This document shows, in pieces, positions 7,440-16,454 of a DNA stretch of 64,000 bases. The first letter of the stretch is position 1. Every line of letters begins with the position of its first letter. The stretch is from Sphingomonas sp. LR60 (lineage in GTDB: Bacteria; Pseudomonadota; Alphaproteobacteria; Sphingomonadales; Sphingomonadaceae), in assembly GCF_036855935.1 (NCBI RefSeq), contig NZ_JASPFK010000001.1, positions 3,536,501 to 3,600,500 on the forward strand. The letters are read 5' to 3'. The translations under genes and the position numbers were made by a program. The notes beneath the pieces were generated by a model. The model did no database searches. It was not told where the DNA came from and was given only the letters and a program-made list of their open reading frames with translations.

Positions 7440-10211
7440 ATGCGTCTCTCGTTCCTTCTGCTGGCCTCCACCGCGGCACTCCCCGCCTACGCGCAGCAAG
7501 CCGCCACGCCGCCTGCACCCGCGCAGGCCGGCGCGCAGGCTCCGGCTGCCCCCACGACCGCCCCCGAGACCGACGCCGAAGAGGAAGGCAGCGAGGACAT
7601 CGTCGTCACCGGCTCGCGCGCGCAACGCGGCGCGGTGATCGGCGACGTCACGCCCGAGGAGCAATTGTCCCCCGCCGACATCCGCAGCTACGGCGTCAGC
7701 TCGGTCACTGAATTGCTCAACGAACTGTCGCCGCAGACGCGCTCCGGGCGCGGCGCGGGCGGTGCGCCGGTGGTGCTGCTCAACGGCCGGCGCATCTCGG
7801 GCTTCCAGGAAATCCGCGACCTGCCGACCGAGGCGATCCAGCGCGTCGACATCCTGCCCGAGGAAGTCGCGCTCAAATACGGCTATCGCGCCGACCAGCG
7901 CGTCGTGAACTTCGTCCTGCGCCGCCGCTTCAAGGCAGTGACCGCCGAGGTCGAGGATCGTTTCGCCACCGAGGGCGGGCGCAACACGCCCGGCGGCGAG
8001 CTGGACCTGCTGCGCATCCGCAGCGACAAGCGCGTCAACCTGCACCTCGAATACAGCCGCCCCGGCGCGCTGACCGAAGCCGAACGCGACATCATCCAGG
8101 CGCCCAATGCCGCGGCGGTCGGCGGAAACGTCTCCTCGCTCAATCGCGGCGCGATCGACCCTTTGTTCGGCAACGCCACGACGCTCGGCATTCCCGCGCT
8201 CGCCGCGACGCAGGCCCCGGTGCTCGGCGACTTCACGACGACCCGCAACGTCACCGATCAGGCCGCCTACCGCACGCTGCTACCGCAACAGCGGACGTTC
8301 AGCGCCAACGGCACCTATGCGACGACGATCTTCGGCAATGTCTCAGCCTCGCTGAACGCGACCGTCGACCATAATGTCACGCGCGCCCTGCGCGGACTGG
8401 CCGAGGTCGATCTCAATCTGCCGGTCGGCAGCCCCTTCTCGCCCTTCGCGGTTCCGGTGCGCGTGACGCGCGCGTTCGACGACGTTCCTGCGCTCACGCA
8501 GCGCGCCGAAACCACCGACCTGCACCTCGGCGGCACGCTCAACGGCGATCGCGGCCAGTGGCGCTGGTCGCTGACCGGCAACCTCGACCGCGACGAGGCC
8601 AATACGGTGACGACCACCGGCCTCGACGCCAGTGCGTTGCAGGCCGGGATCGACGCCTTCGATCCCCTCGCCAATCCCTATGCGCCGCTGTCGCTCGGCG
8701 CGTCGCCCGCCGATCGCGGCCGCTCGGTCGCGACCAGCGCCGGGCTCGACGCGCTGGTCGCCGGCCCCTTGTTCCTGCTCCCCGCCGGCTATGCCAACAC
8801 CAGCATCCGTGTCGGCGCTTCGACCAGCGACTTCAGCAGCGACTCCTTCCGTCGCGGCATAGCGACCGCCGCCGACATCGGGCGCGACGTCGCCAATGCG
8901 CAGATCAACCTCGACCTGCCGATCGCCAACAAGGCGCAAGGGGTGCTCAGCGCGCTCGGTCGCCTGTCGATCAACGGCAATCTCGCGATCGACCAGCTTT
9001 CCGACTTCGGAACCTTGTGGACAATCGGCTATGGCGTGAACTGGACCCTGATCGAGGGCGTCAGGCTGCTCGCCTCGGTCACCGACCAGGACGAAGCGCC
9101 CTCGGCACAACAGCTCGGCAATCCTTCGGTGACGACCCCCGGCGTGCGCGTGTTCGATTACGTGCGCGGCACCACCGCGACCGTCACCACGATCACCGGC
9201 GGCAACCCGAACCTGATCGCCGACAACCGCCACGCGCTCAAGGTCGGGCTCGACATCAAGCCGTGGAGTGCGCAGCAGATCAACTTCCGCGCCGATTACA
9301 CGCGGCAGAGCACCGACGATCCGATCGCCGCCTTCCCCAGCGCGACCGCCGCGATCGAGGCTGCCTTCCCCGATCGCTTCACGCGCGATGCGGGCGGCAA
9401 TCTGCTCCAGATCGACTCGCGCCCGATCAACTTCGCGCGCAGCGAAACCTCGCAGCTCCGCTACGGTGTCAACCTGTCGTTCCGCATCAAGTCCGAGCTG
9501 CAGAAGAAGATCGAGGCGTTCCGCGCCGGTACGGGCCCGAACCCGTTCGAGGGGCTACGCCCGCCGGGCGGTGACCGCCGCCCCGATCGCCCGCCGCAGG
9601 ATCGTGCCCGTCCCGACGGCAGCGCCATGAACGGCGGCCGTCCCGACGCGGGCGGCGGCGCGCCGGGCGGCCCGCCCGGTGGCGGCGGCGGCTTCCGGGG
9701 GCGCGGCGGCGGCGGTCAGGCTGGCGGTCGTATCCAGTTCGCGCTCTATCACACCTGGCATCTCACCGAACGGGTGACGATCGCCGACGGCGGGCGCGTC
9801 CTCGACCTGCTCAACGGCGACGCGACCGGCGCGGCGGGCGGACAGGCGCGGCACGAGCTGGAGGGGCAGGCCGGCTATACCAACAACGGGCTCGGCGCGC
9901 GGCTGTCGGTCAATTACCAGAGCGGCACGCGCGTCAACGGCGGCACCGCCGCGGCGCCGGAGACACTGGAGTTCGGCGGACTCGCCACCGCCAACCTCCG
10001 CCTGTTCGCGGACCTCGGCGGCAATATCGACTGGGTGCGCGCCCATCCGTGGATGCGCGGCGCGCGCGTCAGCGTTCAGTTCGATAATCTCTTCAACACC
10101 CGCCGTGACGTTCGCGACCAGAATGGCACGGTGCCGATCGGCTTCCAGCCCGACTATCTCGATCCGGTCGGCCGCACGATCCGCGTCTCGTTCCGCAAGC
10201 TGCTTTTCTAG
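7440..10211 (+). CDS. TonB-dependent receptor with internal Pro/Gly/Arg-rich insert
   Basis: A 923-residue outer-membrane receptor. A cleavable signal peptide (MRLSFLLLASTAALPAYAQ) is followed by a Pro/Ala-rich linker and a sphingomonad-style TonB box (EDIVVTG near residue 54). The plug domain contains VVLLNGRRISG and IQRVDILPEEVALKYG, and a beta-barrel ends in RVSFRKLLF with the expected terminal aromatic residue. Residues about 700-765 are a low-complexity Pro/Gly/Arg tract with RPPGGDRRPDRPP and many GGG runs, presumably an extracellular loop or a periplasmic turn. The ligand cannot be inferred; there is no linked transporter. Confidence 0.88.
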   Translation: MRLSFLLLASTAALPAYAQQAATPPAPAQAGAQAPAAPTTAPETDAEEEGSEDIVVTGSRAQRGAVIGDVTPEEQLSPADIRSYGVSSVTELLNELSPQTRSGRGAGGAPVVLLNGRRISGFQEIRDLPTEAIQRVDILPEEVALKYGYRADQRVVNFVLRRRFKAVTAEVEDRFATEGGRNTPGGELDLLRIRSDKRVNLHLEYSRPGALTEAERDIIQAPNAAAVGGNVSSLNRGAIDPLFGNATTLGIPALAATQAPVLGDFTTTRNVTDQAAYRTLLPQQRTFSANGTYATTIFGNVSASLNATVDHNVTRALRGLAEVDLNLPVGSPFSPFAVPVRVTRAFDDVPALTQRAETTDLHLGGTLNGDRGQWRWSLTGNLDRDEANTVTTTGLDASALQAGIDAFDPLANPYAPLSLGASPADRGRSVATSAGLDALVAGPLFLLPAGYANTSIRVGASTSDFSSDSFRRGIATAADIGRDVANAQINLDLPIANKAQGVLSALGRLSINGNLAIDQLSDFGTLWTIGYGVNWTLIEGVRLLASVTDQDEAPSAQQLGNPSVTTPGVRVFDYVRGTTATVTTITGGNPNLIADNRHALKVGLDIKPWSAQQINFRADYTRQSTDDPIAAFPSATAAIEAAFPDRFTRDAGGNLLQIDSRPINFARSETSQLRYGVNLSFRIKSELQKKIEAFRAGTGPNPFEGLRPPGGDRRPDRPPQDRARPDGSAMNGGRPDAGGGAPGGPPGGGGGFRGRGGGGQAGGRIQFALYHTWHLTERVTIADGGRVLDLLNGDATGAAGGQARHELEGQAGYTNNGLGARLSVNYQSGTRVNGGTAAAPETLEFGGLATANLRLFADLGGNIDWVRAHPWMRGARVSVQFDNLFNTRRDVRDQNGTVPIGFQPDYLDPVGRTIRVSFRKLLF

Positions 10212-10235
10212 AGTGTGGCCCATCAACCCTGACGT

Positions 10236-10338
10236 GTGCCCCGGCGAAGGCCGGGGCCCAGCTGGGGGACGCTATTGATGTGCGTCGCGCTCCATCTCTC
10301 AGGCTTTTGCGACTGGGCCCCGGCCTTCGCCGGGGTAC
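10236..10338. repeat. REP-like inverted repeat, ccccggcgaaggccgggg family
   Basis: Arms at 10236-10261 and 10313-10338 are complementary over 26 bases with one mismatch; each arm is itself palindromic (CCCCGG...CCGGGG). It lies between the convergent TonB receptor and OpuC-like genes. The same core recurs at 60353-60457 and, shortened, at 43687-43706. Confidence 0.8.
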
Positions 10339-10401
10339 AGATAGAGATGATTCAAGGCAGCTGATCAAACGCTGAAGACCGTCGCCCCTGCGCGTCGCGT
10401 G

Positions 10402-11916
10402 TCACAACCCGACGCGCGCCGCCAGCCACCGCGCCGCTGCCTCGGGGCTCTGCTTGTCGCGATCCCGGTCGACCCGGTAATTCGCCTCGCGCATCGCCGC
10501 GACCGGGATGCGCCCGATCAGCGGCCGCAGCGCATCGCGGAACCGGGCATCGTCGCGATGCCGCGGCGCGACCAGCATGATCGCGTCGTAGCCCGGGATC
10601 GCATGGCGCGGATCGGCGAGCACCGTCAGCCGATCGGCCGCGATCCGGCCGTCCGAGGAGAAAGCGCTGATGACATCGGCGCGCCCGCTCTCCAGCGCAC
10701 GGTACATGAAGGTCGGGGCGTACGGCGTTGCGCCGGCGAAGCGCAGCGGATAGGCGCGACGGATCGCCGCCCACTCGGGTCGGTCGAGGAATTCGAGATC
10801 GGCCCCGAACTGCACTTGCGGGGCGACACGCACCAGATCGTCGAGCGTCGCGACGCCTCGCCGCTGCGCATCGTCACCGCGCATCGCGAAGGCATAAGCG
10901 TTCTCGAATCCCAACGCGCCCAATGATGTCACGCTTCGCGACCGTTGCACCCAATCCGCGATCTCGCGCAGCTGTACGGTGCGCGGCGGCGTATCCTTGC
11001 GGTGCATTTCGGCGGTCCACAGCGTCCCGGCATAGTCGACATAGACGTCGATCTCGCCCCCCGCGACCGCCCCGAACGCCACCGCCGAGCCGAGCCCGTC
11101 GCGATACGTGACCTGATAGCCCGCTTTCGTGAGCCGATCGCCGATCAATCGCGCCAGAATATATTGCTCGGAAAAGTTCTTCGCCCCCACCACGACCCGC
11201 CGCTCGCCACCGGCGCGCCACAGCGGCACACTCGCCGCAACGACCGCCAAAGCGAGCAACAACAACGCGATACCGGCGCGCTTCCAGCGCCGCTCGCCCG
11301 CCGCGCGCTCCGCCACCCCGAGCAACAGGTCGACCCCCAGCGCCAACCCCGCCGCCCCGACGCAACCCGCGATCACCAGCGTCCACGCCTGCGTCTGCAA
11401 CCCCGCAAAGATCAGGTCGCCAAGGCTCGGCTGCCCCACCGTCGTCGACAGCGTCGCCGCACCGATCGTCCACACCGCCGCGGTCCGCACCCCCGCCATC
11501 GCGATCGGCAGCACCAGCGGCAGCTCGACCAGCCGCAGCTTCTGCCCGCGGGTCATCCCGATCCCGTCCGCCGCCTCCAGCACCGCCGGATCGAGCCCGC
11601 GCAACCCCGTGACGATGTTCCGTGCGATCGGCAGCAGTGCGTAGAGCGTCAGCGCGAGCAGCGCCGGCAGGAAGCCGAGCGCGGGCACGCCATGCCCGAT
11701 CCACAGCAGCACCGGATAGAAGAGCGCGAGCAGCGCAAGGCTCGGGATCGTCTGCACCAGGCTTGCGAATCCCAGCACTACCCCCGCGAGCCGTGGCGCG
11801 CGGGCGGCGCGGATCGCGACCGGCACGCCGATCACCAACGCCAGCGCGAGCGCGGCCATCGCGAGCAGCAGATGTTGCGCGGCGAGCGCCGGTACGCGGG
11901 CGAAGGCGTCGTTCAT
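10402..11916 (-). CDS. Glycine betaine/osmoprotectant ABC transporter, fused permease and substrate-binding protein
   Basis: A 504-residue fusion. Residues about 1-215 are a ProW/OpuCB-type permease with several membrane segments and the EAA-like loop LEAADGIGMTRGQKLRLVELP. After a further membrane segment, residues about 240-504 form an OpuAC/OsmF-type binding domain starting VVVGAKNFSEQYILARLIG, with the VDYAGT motif of quaternary-amine binders. Such fusions are known in the OpuC/OsmF family. Its start overlaps the ATPase stop as ATGA. The substrate may be betaine, choline or a related compound; the sequence does not decide. Confidence 0.9.
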   Translation of the reverse strand: MNDAFARVPALAAQHLLLAMAALALALVIGVPVAIRAARAPRLAGVVLGFASLVQTIPSLALLALFYPVLLWIGHGVPALGFLPALLALTLYALLPIARNIVTGLRGLDPAVLEAADGIGMTRGQKLRLVELPLVLPIAMAGVRTAAVWTIGAATLSTTVGQPSLGDLIFAGLQTQAWTLVIAGCVGAAGLALGVDLLLGVAERAAGERRWKRAGIALLLLALAVVAASVPLWRAGGERRVVVGAKNFSEQYILARLIGDRLTKAGYQVTYRDGLGSAVAFGAVAGGEIDVYVDYAGTLWTAEMHRKDTPPRTVQLREIADWVQRSRSVTSLGALGFENAYAFAMRGDDAQRRGVATLDDLVRVAPQVQFGADLEFLDRPEWAAIRRAYPLRFAGATPYAPTFMYRALESGRADVISAFSSDGRIAADRLTVLADPRHAIPGYDAIMLVAPRHRDDARFRDALRPLIGRIPVAAMREANYRVDRDRDKQSPEAAARWLAARVGL

Positions 11917-12680
11917 GCCGATAGCGTCGCCAGCCGCGCCGCCTGCGCTCGCGGCACCGCCACCAGCGCCTGCGCCGCCGCCCCGCCCGCACCGCGCAGC
12001 AGCGCGGCGGGCGGTTCGTCCGCGACCACGCGCCCCGCCGCCATCACGATCACGCGATCGGACAGCAGCAACGCCTCGGCCATGTCGTGCGTCACCATGA
12101 TCGTCGTCAGCGCCAGCTCGTCATGCAACCGCCGCACCGCCCCGGCCAGCGATTCGCGCGTCACCGGATCGAGTGCGCCGAACGGCTCGTCCATCAGCAG
12201 CAGCCCCGGCCGCGTCACCAGCGCGCGCGCGACACCGACGCGCTGGCGCTGCCCGCCGGACAGCTCGGCGGGCATTCGCGTCGCCACCGCGCGCGGCAGC
12301 TCGACGAGGTCGAGCATCGCGGCGGCACGCGCCGGGTCGGGCGTTCCGGCCAGCCGCAGCGGCAGCGCAATATTCTCGGCGACGCTCAAATGCGGGAACA
12401 GGCCGACGTCTTGAAAGACATAGCCGATTCGCCGCCGCAGCGCCGGTGCGGGCTCGTCGGCGACATCGCGATCATCGAGCAGCACGCGGCCGTTATCGGG
12501 CACTACCAGGCGGTTGACGGTCTTGAGCAAGGTCGATTTGCCCGATCCCGATGCCCCCACCAGCGCGACAAACGTCCCCGCCGCGATCGTGATCGACACG
12601 TTGTCGATCGCCGCGGCATCGCCGTAGCGCTTGCCGACCTGCTCGAAGGCGACCGTCGGTCCGGACGAAAGTGCTGGCAT
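11913..12680 (-). CDS. Osmoprotectant-type ABC transporter ATP-binding protein
   Basis: A 255-residue ATPase with Walker A GASGSGKST, Q-loop YVFQDVGLFPHL, signature LSGGQRQRVG, Walker B LLLMDEPFG and the switch His in VTHDMAEA. It powers the fused permease/binding protein downstream and overlaps it by 4 bases. I chose the ATG at 12680 (MPALSSGPTVAFEQVGK); the longer frame would run antisense through the neighbouring SDR gene. No C-terminal CBS pair is present, unlike some OpuA-type ATPases. Confidence 0.9.
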   Translation of the reverse strand: MPALSSGPTVAFEQVGKRYGDAAAIDNVSITIAAGTFVALVGASGSGKSTLLKTVNRLVVPDNGRVLLDDRDVADEPAPALRRRIGYVFQDVGLFPHLSVAENIALPLRLAGTPDPARAAAMLDLVELPRAVATRMPAELSGGQRQRVGVARALVTRPGLLLMDEPFGALDPVTRESLAGAVRRLHDELALTTIMVTHDMAEALLLSDRVIVMAAGRVVADEPPAALLRGAGGAAAQALVAVPRAQAARLATLSA

Positions 12681-12738
12681 CGCCGCCGGTGATGCGGGAA
12701 GCGTGCGGAGGTAACAAGCATTAACGCGGGAGAGCGGG

Positions 12739-13512
12739 ATGAAGGCGATGCTGGTCACGGGCGGCGGCTCGGGCATCGGGCGCGCGGTGGCGCAATTGTT
12801 CAGCGCACGCGGCTGGCGCGTCGGGCTTGCGGACATCGACGCGCAAGGCTTGCGCGACACCGCTGCGCTGCTGCCCGACGACCGCACCAGCACGCATGTC
12901 ATGGACGTGCGCGACCCGTCGGAATGGGAGGAAGTGCTCGTCGACTTCGCGCGCCTCAGCGACGGGCGCCTCGACGTGCTGTTCAACAATGCCGGGATCG
13001 CGGCCGGGGGGCCTTTCGCCGAGATCGGGCTCGATGCGATCGATCGCGTGATCGACGTCAACTTTCGCGGACTGACCTATGGCGCGCGCATGGCCTATCC
13101 GTATCTGAAGGCGACGCCAGGCGCGTGCCTGCTCAACACCGCCTCTGCCTCGGCGATCTACGGCTCGGCGGGGCTCGCGATCTATTCGGCGACCAAGTTC
13201 GCGGTGCGCGGGCTGACCGAGGCGCTCGACGGCGAATGGGCACCGGAGGGCATTCGTGTCCGCTCACTGATGCCGAGCTTTATCGACACCAACCTGCTGT
13301 CGGCGGCGATCCCTGGCACCAATTACACCGCGCGCGATCTGGTCGTGCGGCGCAAGATGGAGTTCACGCCCGTCGAGATGGTGGCCGAAAAGGCATGGGC
13401 GGCGGTGCACGGCGACCGCGTGCATACGGTGGTCGGCAAGACGGCGGAGCGGATGGCCGTCGCGGCACGCTGGATGCCCGGCCGCCTGCGCGCGATGATG
13501 CGGGGGCGGTGA
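12739..13512 (+). CDS. SDR family oxidoreductase
   Basis: A 257-residue classical short-chain dehydrogenase/reductase. It has the cofactor motif TGGGSGIG near residue 7, NNAG near residue 90, and a catalytic Ser plus YSATK around residues 135-155. The Asp at the end of beta-2 (LADID) favours NAD(H). Substrate unknown. It is divergent from the ABC transporter and appears to be a single-gene unit followed by a palindromic repeat. Confidence 0.88.
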   Translation: MKAMLVTGGGSGIGRAVAQLFSARGWRVGLADIDAQGLRDTAALLPDDRTSTHVMDVRDPSEWEEVLVDFARLSDGRLDVLFNNAGIAAGGPFAEIGLDAIDRVIDVNFRGLTYGARMAYPYLKATPGACLLNTASASAIYGSAGLAIYSATKFAVRGLTEALDGEWAPEGIRVRSLMPSFIDTNLLSAAIPGTNYTARDLVVRRKMEFTPVEMVAEKAWAAVHGDRVHTVVGKTAERMAVAARWMPGRLRAMMRGR

Positions 13513-13538
13513 GCCACATAGCGCAGCGCTTCCCGAAC

Positions 13539-13634
13539 CGTCACCCCCGCGGAGGCGGGGATCCAGACGCGCAGGTCTGTCGATAGAGGCGCCACGTCGG
13601 AGGTTCTGGATTCCCGCCTGCGCGGGAATGACGG
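13539..13634. repeat. Inverted repeat between convergent SDR and dnaN genes
   Basis: The arm at 13539-13567 (CCGTCACCCCCGCGGAGGCG onward) is nearly complementary to 13605-13634. It has the same plan as the other GTCA-cccc-gggg-TCCAG elements in this window. Confidence 0.75.
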
Positions 13635-13647
13635 AGCCGATGCCCGC

Positions 13648-14751
13648 TCAGACCCGCATCGGCATCAGCACGTAGAGCGCCGGGCTCTTGTCGTTCTCAC
13701 GGATCAGCGTCGGCGCGGCGGCGTCGGCAAGGTGGACCTCGACCAGGTCGGTGCCGATCTGGCCCAGAATGTCCATCAGATAGCGGCTGTTGAAGCCGAT
13801 CTCGAACGGCGTCGCCGCATATTCGCCCGGCACTTCCTCGGCCGCGGTGCCGTTCTCGGGGCTGGTGACCGACAGCGTGATCTTGTCGCGATCCAGCGCC
13901 ATCTTCACCGCGCGCGTCTTTTCCGTCGCGATCGTCGAGACGCGATCGACACCCTGCATGAAGCTCTTCGGATCGAGCTTGAGGATCTTGTCGTTGCCGG
14001 TCGGGATCACGCGGCTGTAATCGGGGAAGGTGCCGTCGATCAGCTTCGAGGTCAGGATCGCCTGCCCCAGGTCGAAGCGGATCTTGGTGCCCGACAGCGA
14101 CACGCCGACCGACCCATCGACCTCGTCGAGCAACTTGCGCAATTCGGCGATGCACTTGCGCGGCACGATCACGTCCGGCATCCCCGCCGCGCCCTCGGGC
14201 TGGTCGACCGTCACGCGCGCCAGCCGATGACCGTCGGTCGCTGCGGCCTTCAGCACACCCTCGGCGACATGCAGGAAGATGCCGTTGAGATAGTAACGCG
14301 TCTCTTCGGTCGAGATCGCGAAGCGGGTCTTGTCGATGATCTGCTTGAGCGTTTCGGCGGGCAGCTCGAATTGCGTCGGCAGCTCACCCTCGGCGATCAC
14401 CGGGAAATCGTCGCGCGGCAGCGTGCCGAGCGAGAAGCGCGCGCGCCCCGCCACGATCGTCATCCGCCCCTCGGCGGCGGTCAGCGACACCTGCGCGCCC
14501 TCAGGCAGCTTGCGCGCGATATCGAACAACGTGTGCGCGGACACCGTGGTCGCACCCGGCTGATCGACCGCGGCGGCGACGCTTTCGTTGATCTGCAGGT
14601 CTAGGTCGGTGGCCATCAACCGCAACTGCCCCTCGGCGGTCGCCTCCAGCAGCACGTTCGAGAGGATCGGGATGGTGTTGCGCCGCTCCACCACGGACTG
14701 GACGTGGCTCAGCCCCTTCAGCAGAGTCGCGCGTTCAATCGTCGCCTTCAT
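13648..14751 (-). CDS. dnaN: DNA polymerase III subunit beta (sliding clamp)
   Basis: The ring clamp that tethers DNA polymerase III. At 367 residues it has the usual three-domain length, beginning MKATIERATLLKGLSHVQSV and ending in YVLMPMRV, the conserved C-terminus. The ATG at 14751 is preceded by GGAAGTGACG; a longer frame upstream would run into the palindromic block. dnaA is not in the window, so dnaN is separate from it here. Confidence 0.97.
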   Translation of the reverse strand: MKATIERATLLKGLSHVQSVVERRNTIPILSNVLLEATAEGQLRLMATDLDLQINESVAAAVDQPGATTVSAHTLFDIARKLPEGAQVSLTAAEGRMTIVAGRARFSLGTLPRDDFPVIAEGELPTQFELPAETLKQIIDKTRFAISTEETRYYLNGIFLHVAEGVLKAAATDGHRLARVTVDQPEGAAGMPDVIVPRKCIAELRKLLDEVDGSVGVSLSGTKIRFDLGQAILTSKLIDGTFPDYSRVIPTGNDKILKLDPKSFMQGVDRVSTIATEKTRAVKMALDRDKITLSVTSPENGTAAEEVPGEYAATPFEIGFNSRYLMDILGQIGTDLVEVHLADAAAPTLIRENDKSPALYVLMPMRV

Positions 14752-14806
14752 CGTCACTTCCCCGGCCCGCAGGTCACTCACCAGGGGCAATTGGCCACTT
14801 CTCCCT

Positions 14807-15133
14807 AAGGTCCAAACTCTCCCAGAACAAGGTCGTGACGGAGCGGATTTTAGCACCAGGCCAGGAGCAAGGAGGGAGCGATGCCAAAGCATCGTGACCG
14901 ACGCGCGACGATGAACAGGTCGCCAGGTCCCCGGACTTGGCTTGTATTGTCCGGGGGACAATACAACCTGTTCATGGTGCTAAAAGCCGCCCGCCGCGCA
15001 GCGGTCGCCAGTGGAGGGCCGCCGGTCATCGTCGCTTGCTTACGGGTAGCTCTGCTACCCGATTGCGCTACGCTCCTTGCCGGCGGTCCTCCACTGGCGA
15101 TCACGATCCTTGTTCTGGGAGAGTTTGGACCTT
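14807..15133. repeat. Nested palindromic block, non-coding
   Basis: This gap between dnaN and the barrel-protein gene (14752-15194) has no credible coding sequence. An outer 32-base inverted repeat (14807-14838 with 15101-15133, one extra base) encloses several others. These are 14848-14858 with 14975-14985 (11 bp), 14911-14920 with 14966-14975 (10 bp), a perfect 11-bp stem with GGG loop at 14942-14966, 15005-15025 with 15080-15100 (21 bp, one mismatch), and a 7-bp hairpin at 15043-15061. The dnaN promoter probably lies in or before the block. Confidence 0.85.
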
Positions 15134-15136
15134 CAC

Positions 15137-15171
15137 CAAAAGAAAGGGCCGGAGCAAGCGCCCCGACCCTT
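15137..15171 (-). terminator. Rho-independent terminator of the barrel-protein gene
   Basis: Read on the minus strand, a 12-bp stem (AAGGGTCGGGGC pairing with GCTCCGGCCCTT through two G-T pairs, loop GCTT) is followed by TCTTTT. It begins about 24 bases after the stop codon of the outer-membrane protein gene. Confidence 0.7.
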
Positions 15172-15194
15172 CCCGTACCGCGATGAGCGCGAAA

Positions 15195-15809
15195 TCAGAA
15201 GCGAATGCCCAGACCCGCCATCAACTGGTGACGATCGAGGTCGATGTCATAGCCGTCGATGCTGCCGTAATGCGAATAGCGATATTCGGCGGTGACGAAC
15301 GACGTCGGCGTCAGCTTGTACTCGAGCCCGGCACCAAGGCGGAACCCGCCGAGATTGGTCTTGTCGATCAGCTCGTTGTCCGAGGTCGTGGTCGCCTGAT
15401 AGCGGTTCTCGACGCGTGCGTTGGTATAGCCGCCCTTGCCGTAGATCATCGCCTGCGGCGAGATCACGTAACCGAGCCGCCCACCGACATAGAGGTCGCG
15501 TCCGGCCTCGGCCGAGAAACGATCGCCTGCGGTCAGCGCATTGTAGCTGCGCGTCTTGGTCGTCGCGTCGGTATATTCGCCGTCGATGCCATAAACGATG
15601 TTGCCGCGCTGTAAGTCATAGCCGATCCGGCCGCCATAGCCCAAGCCCTGCTGGCCTTCCGAGTCGCCGTCGCCACCGTCCTGGATATTGTCGTAGCCGG
15701 CCAGCACCTCGACGCGGCCACCCGCGAACGGACCGTCTTGCGCCATCGCCGGGGTTGCCACCGCGATCGCCATCACCGCCGCCGGGATCGCCATTGCAAG
15801 CTTACGCAT
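15195..15809 (-). CDS. Outer membrane beta-barrel protein (Omp25/opacity-like)
   Basis: A 204-residue small porin-like barrel. A signal peptide (cleavage after ATPAMA) is followed by alternating strands such as VEVLAGYDN, GIGYD-type turns and YGKGGYTNARV, and the last residue is Phe (LGIRF) as needed for BAM insertion. The family fold is the 8-strand OmpA-like barrel; no peptidoglycan domain is present. GGAGTGAG precedes the ATG. It has its own terminator, so it is probably monocistronic and well expressed. Confidence 0.88.
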   Translation of the reverse strand: MRKLAMAIPAAVMAIAVATPAMAQDGPFAGGRVEVLAGYDNIQDGGDGDSEGQQGLGYGGRIGYDLQRGNIVYGIDGEYTDATTKTRSYNALTAGDRFSAEAGRDLYVGGRLGYVISPQAMIYGKGGYTNARVENRYQATTTSDNELIDKTNLGGFRLGAGLEYKLTPTSFVTAEYRYSHYGSIDGYDIDLDRHQLMAGLGIRF

Positions 15810-15945
15810 GTCTCACTCCATCTCACTCACCTCAAAACGCGAGGCGTGTGGGGACAAATACGCGGCAGCGTCATCGTTGCATGAACCTGACATAAACAGC
15901 ATTTCGCGTTGCCTTTCGGCCACAGTGACGCGACAGGCGGCGGCG

Positions 15946-16416
15946 ATGTCGATCGTGCTCGCCTTGCTGTCCGCTGCCGTGCTGCGCGAGCCGCTGGGCG
16001 TATGGCAACGCTGGGCGGCGCTGCGCGAGACGCCGGGACCGCGCTGCTTCGCGGTCGCGCAACCGCTGCGGCGGGACGGCACCACCGATCGCCGCGGCGG
16101 CTTCGCGCTGATCGCGACGCGGCAGGGCCCGACCCGTGCGCCCTCGGTCCGGTTCCGTCTCACCCGCCCGCGTGGCGAGGGCGCGCCGCTGACGCTGACG
16201 ATCGGGGAGCGGCGCTTCGCGTTGATCGGCGACCGCACGTTCGCCCGCGCCGCCGATCCCGAAACCGACCGCGCGATCGTCGGTGCGATGCGTGGCGCGG
16301 CGGCGATGACGCTGACCACGCTCGACGCGGGCGGCCGCGGGCTCGGCGACACTTATCCGCTGGCGGGCGCGGCGACGGCGATCGACGCTGCGCAACTGGG
16401 ATGCGTCGGCCGGTAA
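15946..16416 (+). CDS. IalB-like (invasion-associated locus B family) hypothetical protein
   Basis: A 156-residue protein resembling sphingomonad IalB-family proteins: two cysteines likely to pair (PRCFAVAQP near residue 33 and the penultimate AQLGC), and the internal motif [12 protein letters not shown]. The N-terminus has a hydrophobic stretch ([13 protein letters not shown]) that may be a signal peptide or anchor, so the product is probably periplasmic. I chose the ATG at 15946 with AGGCGG upstream; a GTG at 15925 is an alternative. Function unknown; it precedes rlmN by 38 bases. Confidence 0.65.
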   Translation: MSIVLALLSAAVLREPLGVWQRWAALRETPGPRCFAVAQPLRRDGTTDRRGGFALIATRQGPTRAPSVRFRLTRPRGEGAPLTLTIGERRFALIGDRTFARAADPETDRAIVGAMRGAAAMTLTTLDAGGRGLGDTYPLAGAATAIDAAQLGCVGR

Positions 16417-16454
16417 CGCTGGAAAAATGCGCGCAACTGGCCTATGTGCGCGCG

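Noticed and set aside
5265..8045. 926-codon open frame on the minus strand
   Set aside because: It lies antisense to the molybdoenzyme and TonB receptor genes, has low-complexity His/Arg/Asp-rich translation and no family motifs; a by-product of high GC at third positions.
14881..15186. Open frame of 101 codons in the palindromic block by dnaN
   Set aside because: It runs through several inverted repeats and has no ribosome binding site or protein-like pattern.
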